Origin: Agrobacterium cavarae
GTDB taxonomy: Bacteria > Pseudomonadota > Alphaproteobacteria > Rhizobiales > Rhizobiaceae
DNA: 64,000 bases
Assembly (NCBI RefSeq): GCF_004310285.1
Contig: NZ_SISF01000031.1
Location: forward strand, 442,511 to 506,510
Direction: 5' to 3'
In this document: piece by piece, positions 1 to 8,600 of the stretch
How the letters are laid out: the number at the start of each line of letters is the position of its first letter
Numbering within the stretch: the first letter of the stretch is position 1
Notes under the pieces: generated by a model
Database searches by the model: none
Seen by the model: only the letters and a program-made list of their open reading frames with translations
What the model was told of the DNA's origin: nothing
Made by a program: the position numbers and the translations under genes

Positions 1-11
1 GGACAGCGACG

Positions 12-989
12 TTGAGACAATTGAACCAGACAGTGCTGATCGCCGGCATTCTTGCCGGCATATGCGCCGCGTTTCTAACGCTTGGCGCAACGGCACAGTC
101 GTCGATGTCCTTCCTCCTCTATGCGGCTTCCGCCATGCCGGTTCTCGTTGCCGGTCTCGGCTGGGGCAATGCCGCGGCCATCGTTGCCGTTCTCTCCGCA
201 GGCTTCCTCGGCGCCCTTGCCGTCTCCCCGCTTTTTGCCGTGACAATCGCGATCTTTACGCTGATCCCGGCTGGCTGGCTGTCTCACCTCGCAAACCTCG
301 CGCGGCCTGCCGCTGAAATCGGCGGCCCGGAAGACCTGATGGCCTGGTACCCGTTGTCCGGCATCGTTCTGCATCTGTGCGGCCTGATCACGGTCTCGGT
401 CATCATTCTCGGCACGATGATCGGCTATGGTCCTGAACTCGTTTCGCAGATGGTCGACCTGATGATGGCGTCGGTCCAGGCAAGCGAATCGACCTTCAAG
501 CCAGATCCGGCAGCCCTTTCGCAAACAAAGTCGCTTCTGGTTCTGATGCTGCCGATGATCCAGGGCGGCCTCTGGGTTATGCTTTTGTTTGCGGCTTACT
601 ATTTCGCAAGTCGCATGGTGCGCTCTTTCGGCAAGGGTCTTCGCCCACGCGAAGATATCGCAGCCGCACTTCGCATGCATCGCAACGCGATCTTCATTTT
701 CCTTGGAGGCATCGTCCTGACCTTCTTTGGTGGTGTTCCCGCCATGGTCGGCGCGGTTCTCTGCGGCACATTCGGCGCGGGATTCATCATGGCGGGTTAC
801 GCCTCGCTGCATCACCGTTCCAAGGGCAAGGACTGGCGGCTGCCGGTTCTCATCCTCGCATACCTTTCAGCGATCTTCATGTTTCCGCTGTTCCTCATCC
901 TCCTCCTGGGTCTCAGCGACGTGCGCAGCACGATCTCTCTGACACCTGCGCGGAGCTCCGATAAATCGAACGAAACCAACTCCAAATAA
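12..989 (+). CDS. DUF2232 family polytopic membrane protein
   Basis: The 325-residue product is strongly hydrophobic, with about eight predicted membrane segments (roughly residues 7-30, 35-55, 57-95, 115-140, 180-200, 225-260, 275-300) and a polar C-terminal tail. It matches the DUF2232 (YybS-like) proteins that sit next to rplI in many Alphaproteobacteria; their biochemical role is unknown. The stop lies 15 bases before rplI, so the two are probably co-transcribed, with rpsF/rpsR presumably just outside the window. The start used is a TTG at base 12 with a poor upstream purine stretch. Because the window begins there, a start further upstream cannot be excluded. Confidence 0.8.
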   Translation: MRQLNQTVLIAGILAGICAAFLTLGATAQSSMSFLLYAASAMPVLVAGLGWGNAAAIVAVLSAGFLGALAVSPLFAVTIAIFTLIPAGWLSHLANLARPAAEIGGPEDLMAWYPLSGIVLHLCGLITVSVIILGTMIGYGPELVSQMVDLMMASVQASESTFKPDPAALSQTKSLLVLMLPMIQGGLWVMLLFAAYYFASRMVRSFGKGLRPREDIAAALRMHRNAIFIFLGGIVLTFFGGVPAMVGAVLCGTFGAGFIMAGYASLHHRSKGKDWRLPVLILAYLSAIFMFPLFLILLLGLSDVRSTISLTPARSSDKSNETNSK

Positions 990-1004
990 GAAAGGATCAA
1001 GAAG

Positions 1005-1580
1005 ATGGAAGTCATTCTTCTCGAGCGTATCGCAAAGCTTGGCCAGATGGGCGAAACCGTAAAGGTTCGCGACGGCTACGCACGTAATTTCCTGCTGCCA
1101 CAGGGCAAGGCACTGCGCGCCAACGCTGCCAACAAGACCCGTTTTGAAACCGAGCGCGCAACGCTCGAAGCCCGTAACCTCGAGCGCAAGTCCGAAGCCC
1201 AGAAGGTTGCCGACGCACTCGAAGGCAAGAGCTTCATCGTTGTTCGTTCCGCTGGCGAAACCGGTCAGCTCTACGGTTCTGTTGCTGCCCGTGACGTCGT
1301 TGAAATTCTCGGCGCTGAAGGCTTCAACGTTGGCCGTAACCAGGTCGAACTCAACACGCCGATCAAGACCATCGGTCTGCACAACGTCACGCTTCACCTG
1401 CACTCGGAAGTCGAGCTTCAGGTTGAACTGAACGTTGCCCGTTCGGCTGAAGAAGCTGAGCGTCAGGCCAAGGGTGAAAACCTCACCTCCGCTGACGCCA
1501 TCTACGGCGTTGACGAAGATGCACTTCGTCCGGAAGACTTCTTCGATCCGGAAGCTGACCGCGACGGCGACGACGACTAA
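1005..1580 (+). CDS. rplI: 50S ribosomal protein L9
   Basis: L9 binds 23S rRNA domain V and helps maintain the reading frame. The N-terminal domain is clear from residue 1 ([13 protein letters not shown], then [18 protein letters not shown]), followed by the long charged connecting helix and the C-terminal domain. At 191 residues it is longer than the roughly 150 of E. coli L9. The extra part is an acidic tail (ending DRDGDDD), as is usual in rhizobia. The ATG is preceded by AAAGGA about 8 bases upstream. It follows the DUF2232 gene closely and is itself followed by a strong hairpin terminator. Confidence 0.97.
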   Translation: MEVILLERIAKLGQMGETVKVRDGYARNFLLPQGKALRANAANKTRFETERATLEARNLERKSEAQKVADALEGKSFIVVRSAGETGQLYGSVAARDVVEILGAEGFNVGRNQVELNTPIKTIGLHNVTLHLHSEVELQVELNVARSAEEAERQAKGENLTSADAIYGVDEDALRPEDFFDPEADRDGDDD

Positions 1581-1609
1581 TCTTAAGGCCTTTTGGCTCA
1601 AGGACAAAA

Positions 1610-1640
1610 CCCCGGATGGCGACATCCGGGGTTTTTATTT
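1610..1640 (+). terminator. Rho-independent terminator after rplI
   Basis: A perfect 9-bp stem (CCCCGGATG at 1610-1618 and CATCCGGGG at 1623-1631) with a GCGA tetraloop is followed directly by TTTTTATTT. It lies 30 bases past the rplI stop and before the convergent DMT transporter gene, so it should end the ribosomal-protein transcript. Confidence 0.93.
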
Positions 1641-1654
1641 GGGCGTTGCGAAAT

Positions 1655-2578
1655 TTATTCGCCCGTGGCTTTCGCCGCTGTCGTCACTCTGGTCGGCATC
1701 CGTGACGGCAACGTCATGGCGATGACGCCAGCCAGAATACACACGAGCCCGATCATCGTGCTTACCTGCAGTTGCTCACCAAGGAAAACCACGCCGATCG
1801 CCACGCCTACGGGCACGCGCACATAGGCCTGCGCCGTCGTTCCGAGAGATCCAAGCGTGCGGACGAGGCGAAAATAGATGGTGAAAGCGAGCGCAGTGGA
1901 GAATATCGAGAGCCCGATCAGGGCCGCAATCGAACGCGTTGAGGGTGCAAGCTCCCATGGACGGTCTACCACCAAGCTCACCGGAATGAGAATGATTGCC
2001 CCGCAGATCAGCGAGGCAGCGGCGGGGATCATCGAATCGATACCTTTGAAATTCTTCCCGAAAATTGCCGCGCCTGCATAGAATGCAGTGGCAAGAATGA
2101 CCGCCATTTGCGCCAGCACCACATCGCCGAGACCATTCAGCGCCTGAACGCCGATCATGACCACGGTTCCGATAAGACCGATCATGACGCCGAAGAGCTT
2201 CCGGCCATTCACCACCTCATGCCGGGTGATCATCGCCGTCAGCAGAAAGGTGAAGACCGGCGTCAGCGAGTTGAGAATGACGGCAAGCCCGGCATCGATG
2301 TAATGCTCTGCCCAGGCGATCAGCGTGAATGGAAGGACGCTGTTCAGCACCGCCTGGATGGCAAACATCTTCCACAGTGTTGGATCCTTTGGTAGCCGCA
2401 AGCCTCGCCAGAGAATGATGACGGTGAGGATGCTGCCGGCTATCGCGGTGCGAGCCGCAATCAGCGTCAGCGGCGGGATCGTCTCGATGCCGATCTTGAT
2501 GAAAGTGTAGGAGCTGCCCCACAGGCACCCCAGCAACACAAGTAGGGCAAGTTCGGGCAGCAGCTTTTTGTCGGTCAT
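1655..2578 (-). CDS. EamA/DMT-family transporter
   Basis: This 307-residue protein has about ten membrane segments and the duplicated EamA fold of the drug/metabolite transporter superfamily; the N-terminal repeat contains the typical LLGCLWGSSYTFIKIG segment. Such proteins usually export metabolites or amino acids; the substrate here cannot be read. The frame stays open about 100 codons upstream, but that part overlaps the divergent regulator and is not hydrophobic, so I start at MTDKKLLPEL. It is divergent from an ArsR-type regulator whose gene starts 121 bases away, which suggests control by that regulator. Confidence 0.88.
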   Translation of the reverse strand: MTDKKLLPELALLVLLGCLWGSSYTFIKIGIETIPPLTLIAARTAIAGSILTVIILWRGLRLPKDPTLWKMFAIQAVLNSVLPFTLIAWAEHYIDAGLAVILNSLTPVFTFLLTAMITRHEVVNGRKLFGVMIGLIGTVVMIGVQALNGLGDVVLAQMAVILATAFYAGAAIFGKNFKGIDSMIPAAASLICGAIILIPVSLVVDRPWELAPSTRSIAALIGLSIFSTALAFTIYFRLVRTLGSLGTTAQAYVRVPVGVAIGVVFLGEQLQVSTMIGLVCILAGVIAMTLPSRMPTRVTTAAKATGE

Positions 2579-2637
2579 TCTGTCAGTCTCTCTGTCGAAG
2601 CGATCCCTGTTTATAGAGTTGTGCTGCGATGGGAAGC

Positions 2638-2653
2638 TTCGGTATCGGCCGAA
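2638..2653. promoter_or_regulatory. Possible operator between the DMT transporter and ArsR-type genes
   Basis: The inverted repeat TTCGG-N6-CCGAA (2638-2642, 2649-2653) sits in the 121-base divergent intergenic region. Location and symmetry fit an operator for the ArsR-type regulator, but the arms are short and I have no second copy to compare. Confidence 0.25.
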
Positions 2654-2699
2654 CAATGGCCCCCTGACGAAGGCATACTCGGATGATAGTGTTTCTCCC

Positions 2700-3410
2700 A
2701 TGACCGGTATCGCCTCCCCCAACACCATTGCCGCCATCGCCAACCTGATTGGCGATACCACGCGCGCAAACATGCTCTGCGCGCTTATGGGTGGGCAAGC
2801 GCTGACAGCGGGTGAGTTGTCCCGGGGTGCGGGTGTAACGCCGCAGACGGGCAGCGAACATCTGGCGAAAATGGTGGACGCCAATCTGCTGACGACGGTG
2901 AAACAGGGCCGCCATCGCTACTACCGGCTTGCGTCTGCGCAGGTTGCCCATGGTATCGATGCGCTGATGTCGATTGCCGCAGCCGGGCCGAAACGGCATC
3001 ATCCCATCGGCCCGAAGGAAAAGGACATGCGGCTTGCCCGCAGTTGCTACGACCACATCGCAGGCCGGCTTGCGGTGGCAATGGCCGACAGTCTCAGCGG
3101 CAGGGGACACATTCTGCTTTCCGACGAAGGTGCGCTGGTAACGGAACAGGGCAAGGCCTTCCTGGTGGATTTCGGCATCGATCTCAACGATGGCACCCGG
3201 TCGAAGCGACCGCTTTGCCGCACGTGCCTGGACTGGAGCGAGAGACGGCACCACGTTGCGGGACACGTCGGTACTGCTCTTTTTCAGCGCACGCTCGATC
3301 TTGGCTGGGTAACGCGCCGGACCGATAGCCGCGCATTGAGGATCACGCCTGCTGGCGACAAAGGATTTCGAGACATCTTCTGCCTGCCCGCTGAGTGGCG
3401 GGAAGGCTGA
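2700..3410 (+). CDS. ArsR-type winged-helix transcriptional regulator
   Basis: Residues about 5-85 form an ArsR/SmtB-like winged helix (ANLIGDTTRANMLCALMGG, then GELSRGAGVTPQTGSEHLAKM, then KQGRHRYYRLAS). A C-terminal half of about 130 residues holds no metal-binding motif that I recognise. At 236 residues it is longer than classical ArsR sensors, resembling the longer 'HTH_20' regulators of proteobacteria. The start is ATG at 2700 (MTGIASPN); the upstream in-frame extension looks non-coding. It is divergently transcribed from the DMT transporter and probably regulates it. It ends convergently with the HlyD gene, 84 bases away. Confidence 0.85.
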   Translation: MTGIASPNTIAAIANLIGDTTRANMLCALMGGQALTAGELSRGAGVTPQTGSEHLAKMVDANLLTTVKQGRHRYYRLASAQVAHGIDALMSIAAAGPKRHHPIGPKEKDMRLARSCYDHIAGRLAVAMADSLSGRGHILLSDEGALVTEQGKAFLVDFGIDLNDGTRSKRPLCRTCLDWSERRHHVAGHVGTALFQRTLDLGWVTRRTDSRALRITPAGDKGFRDIFCLPAEWREG

Positions 3411-3494
3411 GCGGACGCGACCAGATAACCAAGATAAAGCCCTCCAACTCTCGATTTGAGATGAAAGGCTTGAACGTGAAAGGCTTGCCTAAGA

Positions 3495-4562
3495 CTACTT
3501 GGCCGCCGCTTGTTCAGCCACGGGCGCCTTGCTCGTATCGACGCGCACCACCACCGACAGTCCGGGAGACAGTTCCGTCGCGGCCGGCTGATTCGGATCG
3601 ATCGACACGCGCACGCCGATTCTCTGCGCGATCTTGACGAAATTGCCCGTGGCATTGTCCGGCTTGATCACCGCAAATTCTGAACCCGCGGCGGGCGAGA
3701 AACGCTCGACCCTGCCCTTCAATTTGCGATGATGCAGCGCATCGACAGAAATCGAGACAGGCTGCCCGACTTCCATACCCGCAAGCTGGGTTTCCTTGAA
3801 GTTTGCAACGACCCAGACCTCGTGCGGCACGACCGCCATCAATTGGCTGCCAGCGGCGACATATTGGCCGACACGCGCGCCAACCTCGCCCAGTTCGCCA
3901 TCACGTGGGGCCCTGATCTCGGTATTTTGCAGATCGATCCGGGCGAGTTCGACCGCGGCTTGGGCATTGGCGACGGCGGCCTGAAGCGAGCTTCGGTTGA
4001 CGATGATGGTCTGTAAATCCTGACGCGCGACTTCGAGTGCTGCTTTGGCCTGCGACAGCCCGGCACGGGACTTTTCGAGATTGGCTTGCGCTTCTTCCTG
4101 AAGACTTGAAGTGCCGACACCGCTGCGGATCAGGTTGTCCTGACGGTCGGCAGCAAGCTGCGCCTGTTTCAAGGACGCTTCGGCACTATCCACCGCGGCC
4201 TGGCTGGACGCGATATTGGCGCGGGCAGCGTTTTCCTGCTGGCGGGAATTATCCGATGCTGCCGTCTGGCCGGCGAGTGTGGCCTCGGCCTGAGCGAGTC
4301 TTTGGCGGAAGATGCGGTCATCGATCTTGACCAGCAGGTCACCCTGCTTGACCTCCTGATAATCCTTGACCGGCACGTCCACGACGTAGCCGCTGACCTG
4401 TGGGCTCATCGTGGTGACGTAACCGCGCACATAGGCATTGTCGGTCATTTCGACATGGCTCGAAAAAGGTGGCAGGCGCCAGGCATAGAGAACCAGCGCG
4501 ACCCCGGCGATGCCGCCGAGAAGAACGATAAGAGTAACGGGTGTGAAAATCTTTTTTAGCAT
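3495..4562 (-). CDS. HlyD/EmrA-family membrane fusion protein
   Basis: This is the periplasmic adaptor of a tripartite efflux pump. A single N-terminal membrane anchor (residues about 7-27) is followed by a split biotinyl-lipoyl domain (VSGYVVDVPVKDYQEVKQGD near residue 55 and IRAPRDGELGEVGARVGQ near residue 215). Between them lies a long alpha-helical hairpin rich in Ala/Gln/Glu, and a beta-barrel domain follows (VVANFKETQLAGMEVG). The length of 355 is usual for EmrA. It is the last gene of a minus-strand operon: MarR, MFS pump, then this adaptor 18 bases downstream. No outer-membrane channel gene is in the cluster, so a shared TolC is expected. Confidence 0.95.
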   Translation of the reverse strand: MLKKIFTPVTLIVLLGGIAGVALVLYAWRLPPFSSHVEMTDNAYVRGYVTTMSPQVSGYVVDVPVKDYQEVKQGDLLVKIDDRIFRQRLAQAEATLAGQTAASDNSRQQENAARANIASSQAAVDSAEASLKQAQLAADRQDNLIRSGVGTSSLQEEAQANLEKSRAGLSQAKAALEVARQDLQTIIVNRSSLQAAVANAQAAVELARIDLQNTEIRAPRDGELGEVGARVGQYVAAGSQLMAVVPHEVWVVANFKETQLAGMEVGQPVSISVDALHHRKLKGRVERFSPAAGSEFAVIKPDNATGNFVKIAQRIGVRVSIDPNQPAATELSPGLSVVVRVDTSKAPVAEQAAAK

Positions 4563-4580
4563 TTTGGGGTCTCTGAAGGA

Positions 4581-6287
4581 TCAGGATTGGGAAACGGCGG
4601 CGGCGCTCTCGCCGCCCGTCATCAATGGTTTGATACGCAGCCACGCCAGGTGAAGGAGCAGCATCACGAGAGCGGCGGCGGCGCAGACGGCGATCAGCAG
4701 GAATGTGTCGTTGTAAGCCAGGATATAGGCCTCTCTCGACACCTGCTGGGCAAGAAGGGTCACGCCCTCCGCTCGCAGAAGCGTCGGATCGGTCAGCACA
4801 TGGCTGTAGGCGCCGGAAAGCTGGCTGATGCGCTGCGCGACCAGCGGATTTTGCAGAAGGATGCTTTCCACCAGGATGTTGGAGTGGAATTTTTCCCTCA
4901 GCGTCACGAAGGAGCCGAGTAGGCCTGTCGTCAGCATCGATCCGGTAATCTGGGTGAACAGGAAGATGGTGATGAAATTGACCAGATAGGGCGGGCCTTT
5001 CGCCAGTGCGGCACCAAAGCCCTTCGCCATCACCGGCGGCAGGAACATGGCAGCACCGAAGGCGATCATCGCCTGGCTCAGATACATTTGTTCGGGACGC
5101 GTCAGGTTCGTCGATGTGCTGTCCATGAAGGCGCCAACCGCTATACAGGACAGCGCGATAACGTGCGCAGTCTCGACATATTTCGTCAGCATCAGCAAAG
5201 CACAGGTGGCGCCGCCAAGGACAGTTGCCAGAATGATGAGACCGTAAAGGCCCGTGGTCTGGTCATTGAGGATGCCAAGCTGCTGATAGAGGCCGACAGC
5301 TGTTGAGGATTGTTCCGACGAGACGGCGCGATAGACCAGCAGGACTGCGATAAGATGCAGATTGGTGCGCGAGAAGATCCAGCGCAGATCGAGCATCGGG
5401 TTCTTGCGCGGCAATTCGATCATCGTCATCACGGTCAACAGGGTGATCGAAGTTGCGAGAAGCACACCGAGCCACCAGGTCTCGAACCACCAGTAAAAAC
5501 GGCCAAGCGTCAAGAACACGGCAAGGCAGCCAAGCCCACCGGCAAACAGCAGGTAGCTCAAGATATCCAGGCGCTCTATGACCTTGACCCGGGGTGGTGC
5601 TGTCAATGGGAGAAGATAGATGATGGGCAGAACCGCAAGCGCTAAACCCACTTCCATGCTGTAGAGCGCGTGCCAGCCGTCAATCTCCAAGAGAGGTGGC
5701 GAGACGATACGGGCAAGGGGTGCTGCCAGAAGCGTTCCGGTCAGCGCGATGCTGAGGCCTAGAGTGAGCTTGCGCTGCACGGGGAAGGCTTCGAGAATGT
5801 AGAGAAAGCCGAGAGATGACAAAGGTGCGGCTGCCATGCCGCTGACGAAGCGGACGACGATGGCGGAGTGCAAATCCGTGACGAAGAGGTTGAGACAGGA
5901 GGCCAGGACGAAAGCGATGATGCTGATTTCCGCGAAGGGCCGCAGGCCATATTGCTGGCGCACCTTGAAGAGCGCAATCGAGAAGGTGGCATAAGGCGCC
6001 ATATAGGCGGCCGACAGCCCTGCGACCTCTGCTACGGTGCCAGAAAACTCGCCCTGCAGCTGATACAGATTGGCCATGACGATGTTCATGCCCATGCCTT
6101 GGGTGATGAAGAAGGCAAGACCAGCGGCGATGTACATAAGCTTTTCGCGAAGCGGCTTTTCGGAAGGTTGAGCCGGCGGCACCGGTGCAGCCTCCTCCGG
6201 CGCAGGCGCTGTCGCTGCGGGCGAAGCGGCTTGCTCGCCTGCTTCAGCCAAAGGCGCGTCGCGCGTGCTCGTTATGGCAGTGCTCAC
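4581..6287 (-). CDS. MFS efflux transporter (DHA2/EmrB-like)
   Basis: This 568-residue protein has about fourteen membrane helices, the topology of DHA2 drug:H+ antiporters. A non-hydrophobic Pro/Ala/Glu-rich N-terminal leader of about 45 residues precedes the first helix (LMYIAAGLAFFITQGMGMN). It pairs with the adjacent HlyD adaptor to form an inner-membrane pump. Its start overlaps the stop of the MarR gene by 4 bases, so translation is probably coupled. The substrate is unknown. The motif C and D signatures are less clear than in EmrB itself, so it may be one of the divergent DHA2-like exporters of rhizobia. Confidence 0.9.
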   Translation of the reverse strand: MSTAITSTRDAPLAEAGEQAASPAATAPAPEEAAPVPPAQPSEKPLREKLMYIAAGLAFFITQGMGMNIVMANLYQLQGEFSGTVAEVAGLSAAYMAPYATFSIALFKVRQQYGLRPFAEISIIAFVLASCLNLFVTDLHSAIVVRFVSGMAAAPLSSLGFLYILEAFPVQRKLTLGLSIALTGTLLAAPLARIVSPPLLEIDGWHALYSMEVGLALAVLPIIYLLPLTAPPRVKVIERLDILSYLLFAGGLGCLAVFLTLGRFYWWFETWWLGVLLATSITLLTVMTMIELPRKNPMLDLRWIFSRTNLHLIAVLLVYRAVSSEQSSTAVGLYQQLGILNDQTTGLYGLIILATVLGGATCALLMLTKYVETAHVIALSCIAVGAFMDSTSTNLTRPEQMYLSQAMIAFGAAMFLPPVMAKGFGAALAKGPPYLVNFITIFLFTQITGSMLTTGLLGSFVTLREKFHSNILVESILLQNPLVAQRISQLSGAYSHVLTDPTLLRAEGVTLLAQQVSREAYILAYNDTFLLIAVCAAAALVMLLLHLAWLRIKPLMTGGESAAAVSQS

Positions 6288-6739
6288 GGCGTCACCTCTT
6301 CTTCCGAGAGTTTCTGTAGATTGCCCGTCAGGCGTCTCACCACGTTGAGCGCGACGCGGATCTCATCGGTCGAGATATCCAGCGCGATCTCGGCTCGCAT
6401 GGCTTTTGCCTGTGCATCCACATCTTCGAATGTCTGCAGTCCGGCGGGTGTCATGTGAATTCGTTTCGCCCTCCGGTCGATCTCATCAGAACGCCGTTCG
6501 ATGAGCTTTTGTTTCTCCATGGCATCCAATAGCCGCACGAGCGTCGGCGTTTCGATTTCCAACTCCTCAGCAAGCTCCTTTTGCGTCAACGAACCCCTCC
6601 TCGACAGCGCAAACAATGTCCGCGCGCGTGCCAGCGTCAAGCCTTTCTCAGCAACGCGGGCGTCGAAGAACGAGCGGAGCTTGCGATTGAAGGCCGCCAT
6701 CTCATCGAAAAGCTGTTCTTTCTCAGTAATGCGGGACAA
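6284..6739 (-). CDS. MarR-family regulator of the efflux operon
   Basis: This 151-residue MarR-type winged helix has LFALSRRGSLTQKELAEELEIETPTLVRLLDAMEKQKLIERR as its DNA-binding core (residues about 45-85), with dimerisation helices at both ends. It is the first gene of the MarR-MFS-HlyD operon and overlaps the pump gene by 4 bases. The start appears to be TTG at 6739, with AAGGT 9 bases upstream; the next ATG (codon 14) would remove part of helix 1. The ribosome site overlaps an imperfect palindrome, which suggests autorepression relieved by a ligand. Confidence 0.92.
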   Translation of the reverse strand: MSRITEKEQLFDEMAAFNRKLRSFFDARVAEKGLTLARARTLFALSRRGSLTQKELAEELEIETPTLVRLLDAMEKQKLIERRSDEIDRRAKRIHMTPAGLQTFEDVDAQAKAMRAEIALDISTDEIRVALNVVRRLTGNLQKLSEEEVTP

Positions 6740-7059
6740 CGTAATTAGACCTTATAATTAGGTAGCTACTTATTTTGGTCCTATCTATTTTGATCCTTGC
6801 TAAATTTCAAGTGTCTTTGGTGGATTGGAGACATGCTTTAAAATCATGGCGGAGGATGCGTGATTCGCTCGGCGCTTAAGACGTCAGCCGAATCATCCTG
6901 TGGATTAATGGGGACAACCCGTTATGTTGGGTCCCCCGCCTCTCTTTAGGTAAGGTGAGGTGCGAGTGTTGCCTTCAGGTCATTGACGGCCACGCCTCCA
7001 GGCTTCAAACCGGCAGGCTTGCAGAAGAGAAGATAAGGCTAAAGGGAGATCACGAGACC
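6740..7059. other. 320-base intergenic region between marR and dnaB
   Basis: This is the divergent promoter region. The marR-proximal 80 bases are AT-rich. A small inverted repeat (GGGGAC at 6910-6915, GTCCCC at 6931-6936) lies in the middle. The in-frame codons upstream of dnaB (from 6955) do not look like protein. I see no RNA gene or riboswitch. Confidence 0.5.
6749..6763. promoter_or_regulatory. Candidate MarR operator overlapping the ribosome-binding site
   Basis: ACCTTATAATTAGGT is a 15-base imperfect palindrome (6 of 7 pairs around the centre) placed 10-24 bases upstream of the TTG start of marR. It contains a TATAAT-like hexamer, and on the minus strand the AAGGT that serves as the Shine-Dalgarno. 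The size and position suit a MarR dimer. This is an inference from sequence alone. Confidence 0.45.
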
Positions 7060-8556
7060 ATGAATGACGCCGTGAGAAAGATCACCCCAGCGCCCGCCTC
7101 CGAACCGCTTTACCGCGAGGCGCCCAACAACATTGAGGCCGAGCAGGCGCTGCTGGGCGCCATCCTCGTCAACAACGACGCCTATTATCGCGTGTCGGAC
7201 TTTTTGAAGCCGGTGCATCTTTATGAGCCCCTGCACCGCAAGATTTTCGAAGTGGCGGGCGATATCATCCGCATGGGAAAGACGGCCAACCCCGTCACCA
7301 TCAAAACCTTCCTTCCAGCAGACGATAAGGTCGGCGACCTCACCGTTGCCCAATATCTTGCGCGTCTTGCTGCCGAAGCGGTTTCGATCATCAATGCCGA
7401 GGATTACGGCCGGGCGATCTATGACCTGGCGCTTCGCCGCGCGCTGATTCAAATCGGTGAGGATGTCGTCAACATCGCCTATGACGCGCCGCTCGACATG
7501 CCGCCGCAGGCGCAAATCGAAGACACCGAGCGCCGCCTTTTCGAACTTGCCGAAACCGGGCGCTATGATGGCGGCTTCCAGTCCTTCAACGATGCGGTGG
7601 CGCTCGCGATCGACATGGCCGGCGCTGCCTTCGAGCGCGACGGCAATCTGTCCGGTATTTCCACCGGCATCCATTCGCTCGATGCCCGCATGGGCGGCCT
7701 GCAGCGTTCGGACTTGATCGTGCTTGCCGGACGTCCAGGCATGGGCAAGACCTCGCTTGCCACCAACATCGCCTATAACATTGCAGCCGCCTACGAGCAG
7801 GAAGTGCAGCCGGACGGCACCTACAAGGCCAAGAATGGCGGCGTCGTCGGCTTCTACTCGCTCGAAATGTCGTCCGAACAGCTCGCAACCCGTATCATTT
7901 CGGAGCAGACGGAGGTCTCATCCTCGAAAATCCGCCGTGGTGACATCACCGAAGCCGATTTCGAAAAGCTCGTCGCCTGCAGCCAGATGATGCAAAAGGT
8001 ACCGCTTTATATCGACCAGACCGGTGGTATCTCGATTGCGCAGCTTGCCGCGCGCGCGCGCCGCCTGAAGCGTCAGCGCGGTCTTGATGTTTTGGTGGTC
8101 GACTACGTTCAGCTGATGACCGGCTCTGGCAAGGGCGGCGAAAACCGCGTGCAGGAAATCACCCAGATCACCACCGGGCTGAAAGCGCTCGGCAAGGAAC
8201 TTAACGTTCCGATCATCGCGCTCTCACAGCTCTCCCGTGCGGTGGAAAGCCGCGAAGACAAGCGCCCCCAGCTCTCCGACCTTCGTGAATCGGGCTCCAT
8301 CGAGCAGGACGCCGACGTGGTGCTCTTCGTGTTCCGTGAGGAATACTATGTGAAGAACATGGAGCCGCGCGATCCCGCAGACCCGAAATATGCCGAGTGG
8401 GAATCGCTGTTCGACAAGGTCAAGGGCACGGCCGACGTCATCATCGCCAAGCAGCGTCACGGACCGACCGGTACGGTGAAGCTCGCCTTCCAGGCGGAAT
8501 TCACCCGCTTTGCGGATCTCGCCGATCCATCCTTCAGCCAGTATGAAGAGCACTGA
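7060..8556 (+). CDS. dnaB: Replicative DNA helicase DnaB
   Basis: This is the hexameric 5'-3' helicase of the replication fork, 498 residues. The N-terminal primase-interacting domain (PNNIEAEQALLGAIL near residue 25) is followed by a RecA-like ATPase with Walker A GRPGMGKTS (near residue 225), Walker B VLVVDYVQLM, and the LSQLSRAVE and DLRESGSIEQDADVV motifs. The start is ATG at 7060, with AAAGGGAG about 12 bases upstream; the open frame extends 35 codons further but without a ribosome site. The rplI-dnaB-alr-radA neighbourhood is typical of rhizobia. A weak terminator hairpin follows. Confidence 0.97.
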   Translation: MNDAVRKITPAPASEPLYREAPNNIEAEQALLGAILVNNDAYYRVSDFLKPVHLYEPLHRKIFEVAGDIIRMGKTANPVTIKTFLPADDKVGDLTVAQYLARLAAEAVSIINAEDYGRAIYDLALRRALIQIGEDVVNIAYDAPLDMPPQAQIEDTERRLFELAETGRYDGGFQSFNDAVALAIDMAGAAFERDGNLSGISTGIHSLDARMGGLQRSDLIVLAGRPGMGKTSLATNIAYNIAAAYEQEVQPDGTYKAKNGGVVGFYSLEMSSEQLATRIISEQTEVSSSKIRRGDITEADFEKLVACSQMMQKVPLYIDQTGGISIAQLAARARRLKRQRGLDVLVVDYVQLMTGSGKGGENRVQEITQITTGLKALGKELNVPIIALSQLSRAVESREDKRPQLSDLRESGSIEQDADVVLFVFREEYYVKNMEPRDPADPKYAEWESLFDKVKGTADVIIAKQRHGPTGTVKLAFQAEFTRFADLADPSFSQYEEH

Positions 8557-8563
8557 TATCCCC

Positions 8564-8600
8564 CCGCCTTATGTGTCAGCAAAGATGAGGCGGAGTCTTT
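8564..8600 (+). terminator. Probable terminator after dnaB
   Basis: CCGCCTTAT (8564-8572) pairs with ATGAGGCGG (8585-8593), one G-U pair included, over a 12-base loop, and AGTCTTTT follows. It sits in the 44-base gap between dnaB and the convergent ABC exporter gene. Confidence 0.6.

Noticed and set aside
75..815. Open minus-strand frame of 246 codons across the DUF2232 gene
   Set aside because: It is an antisense shadow: His/Arg/Asp-rich composition, no motifs, and it lies entirely within a gene with clear membrane-protein features.
6955..7059. 35-codon N-terminal extension of dnaB
   Set aside because: No ribosome site precedes it and the Cys-rich stretch is unlike DnaB. AAAGGGAG upstream of 7060 fits the usual start.
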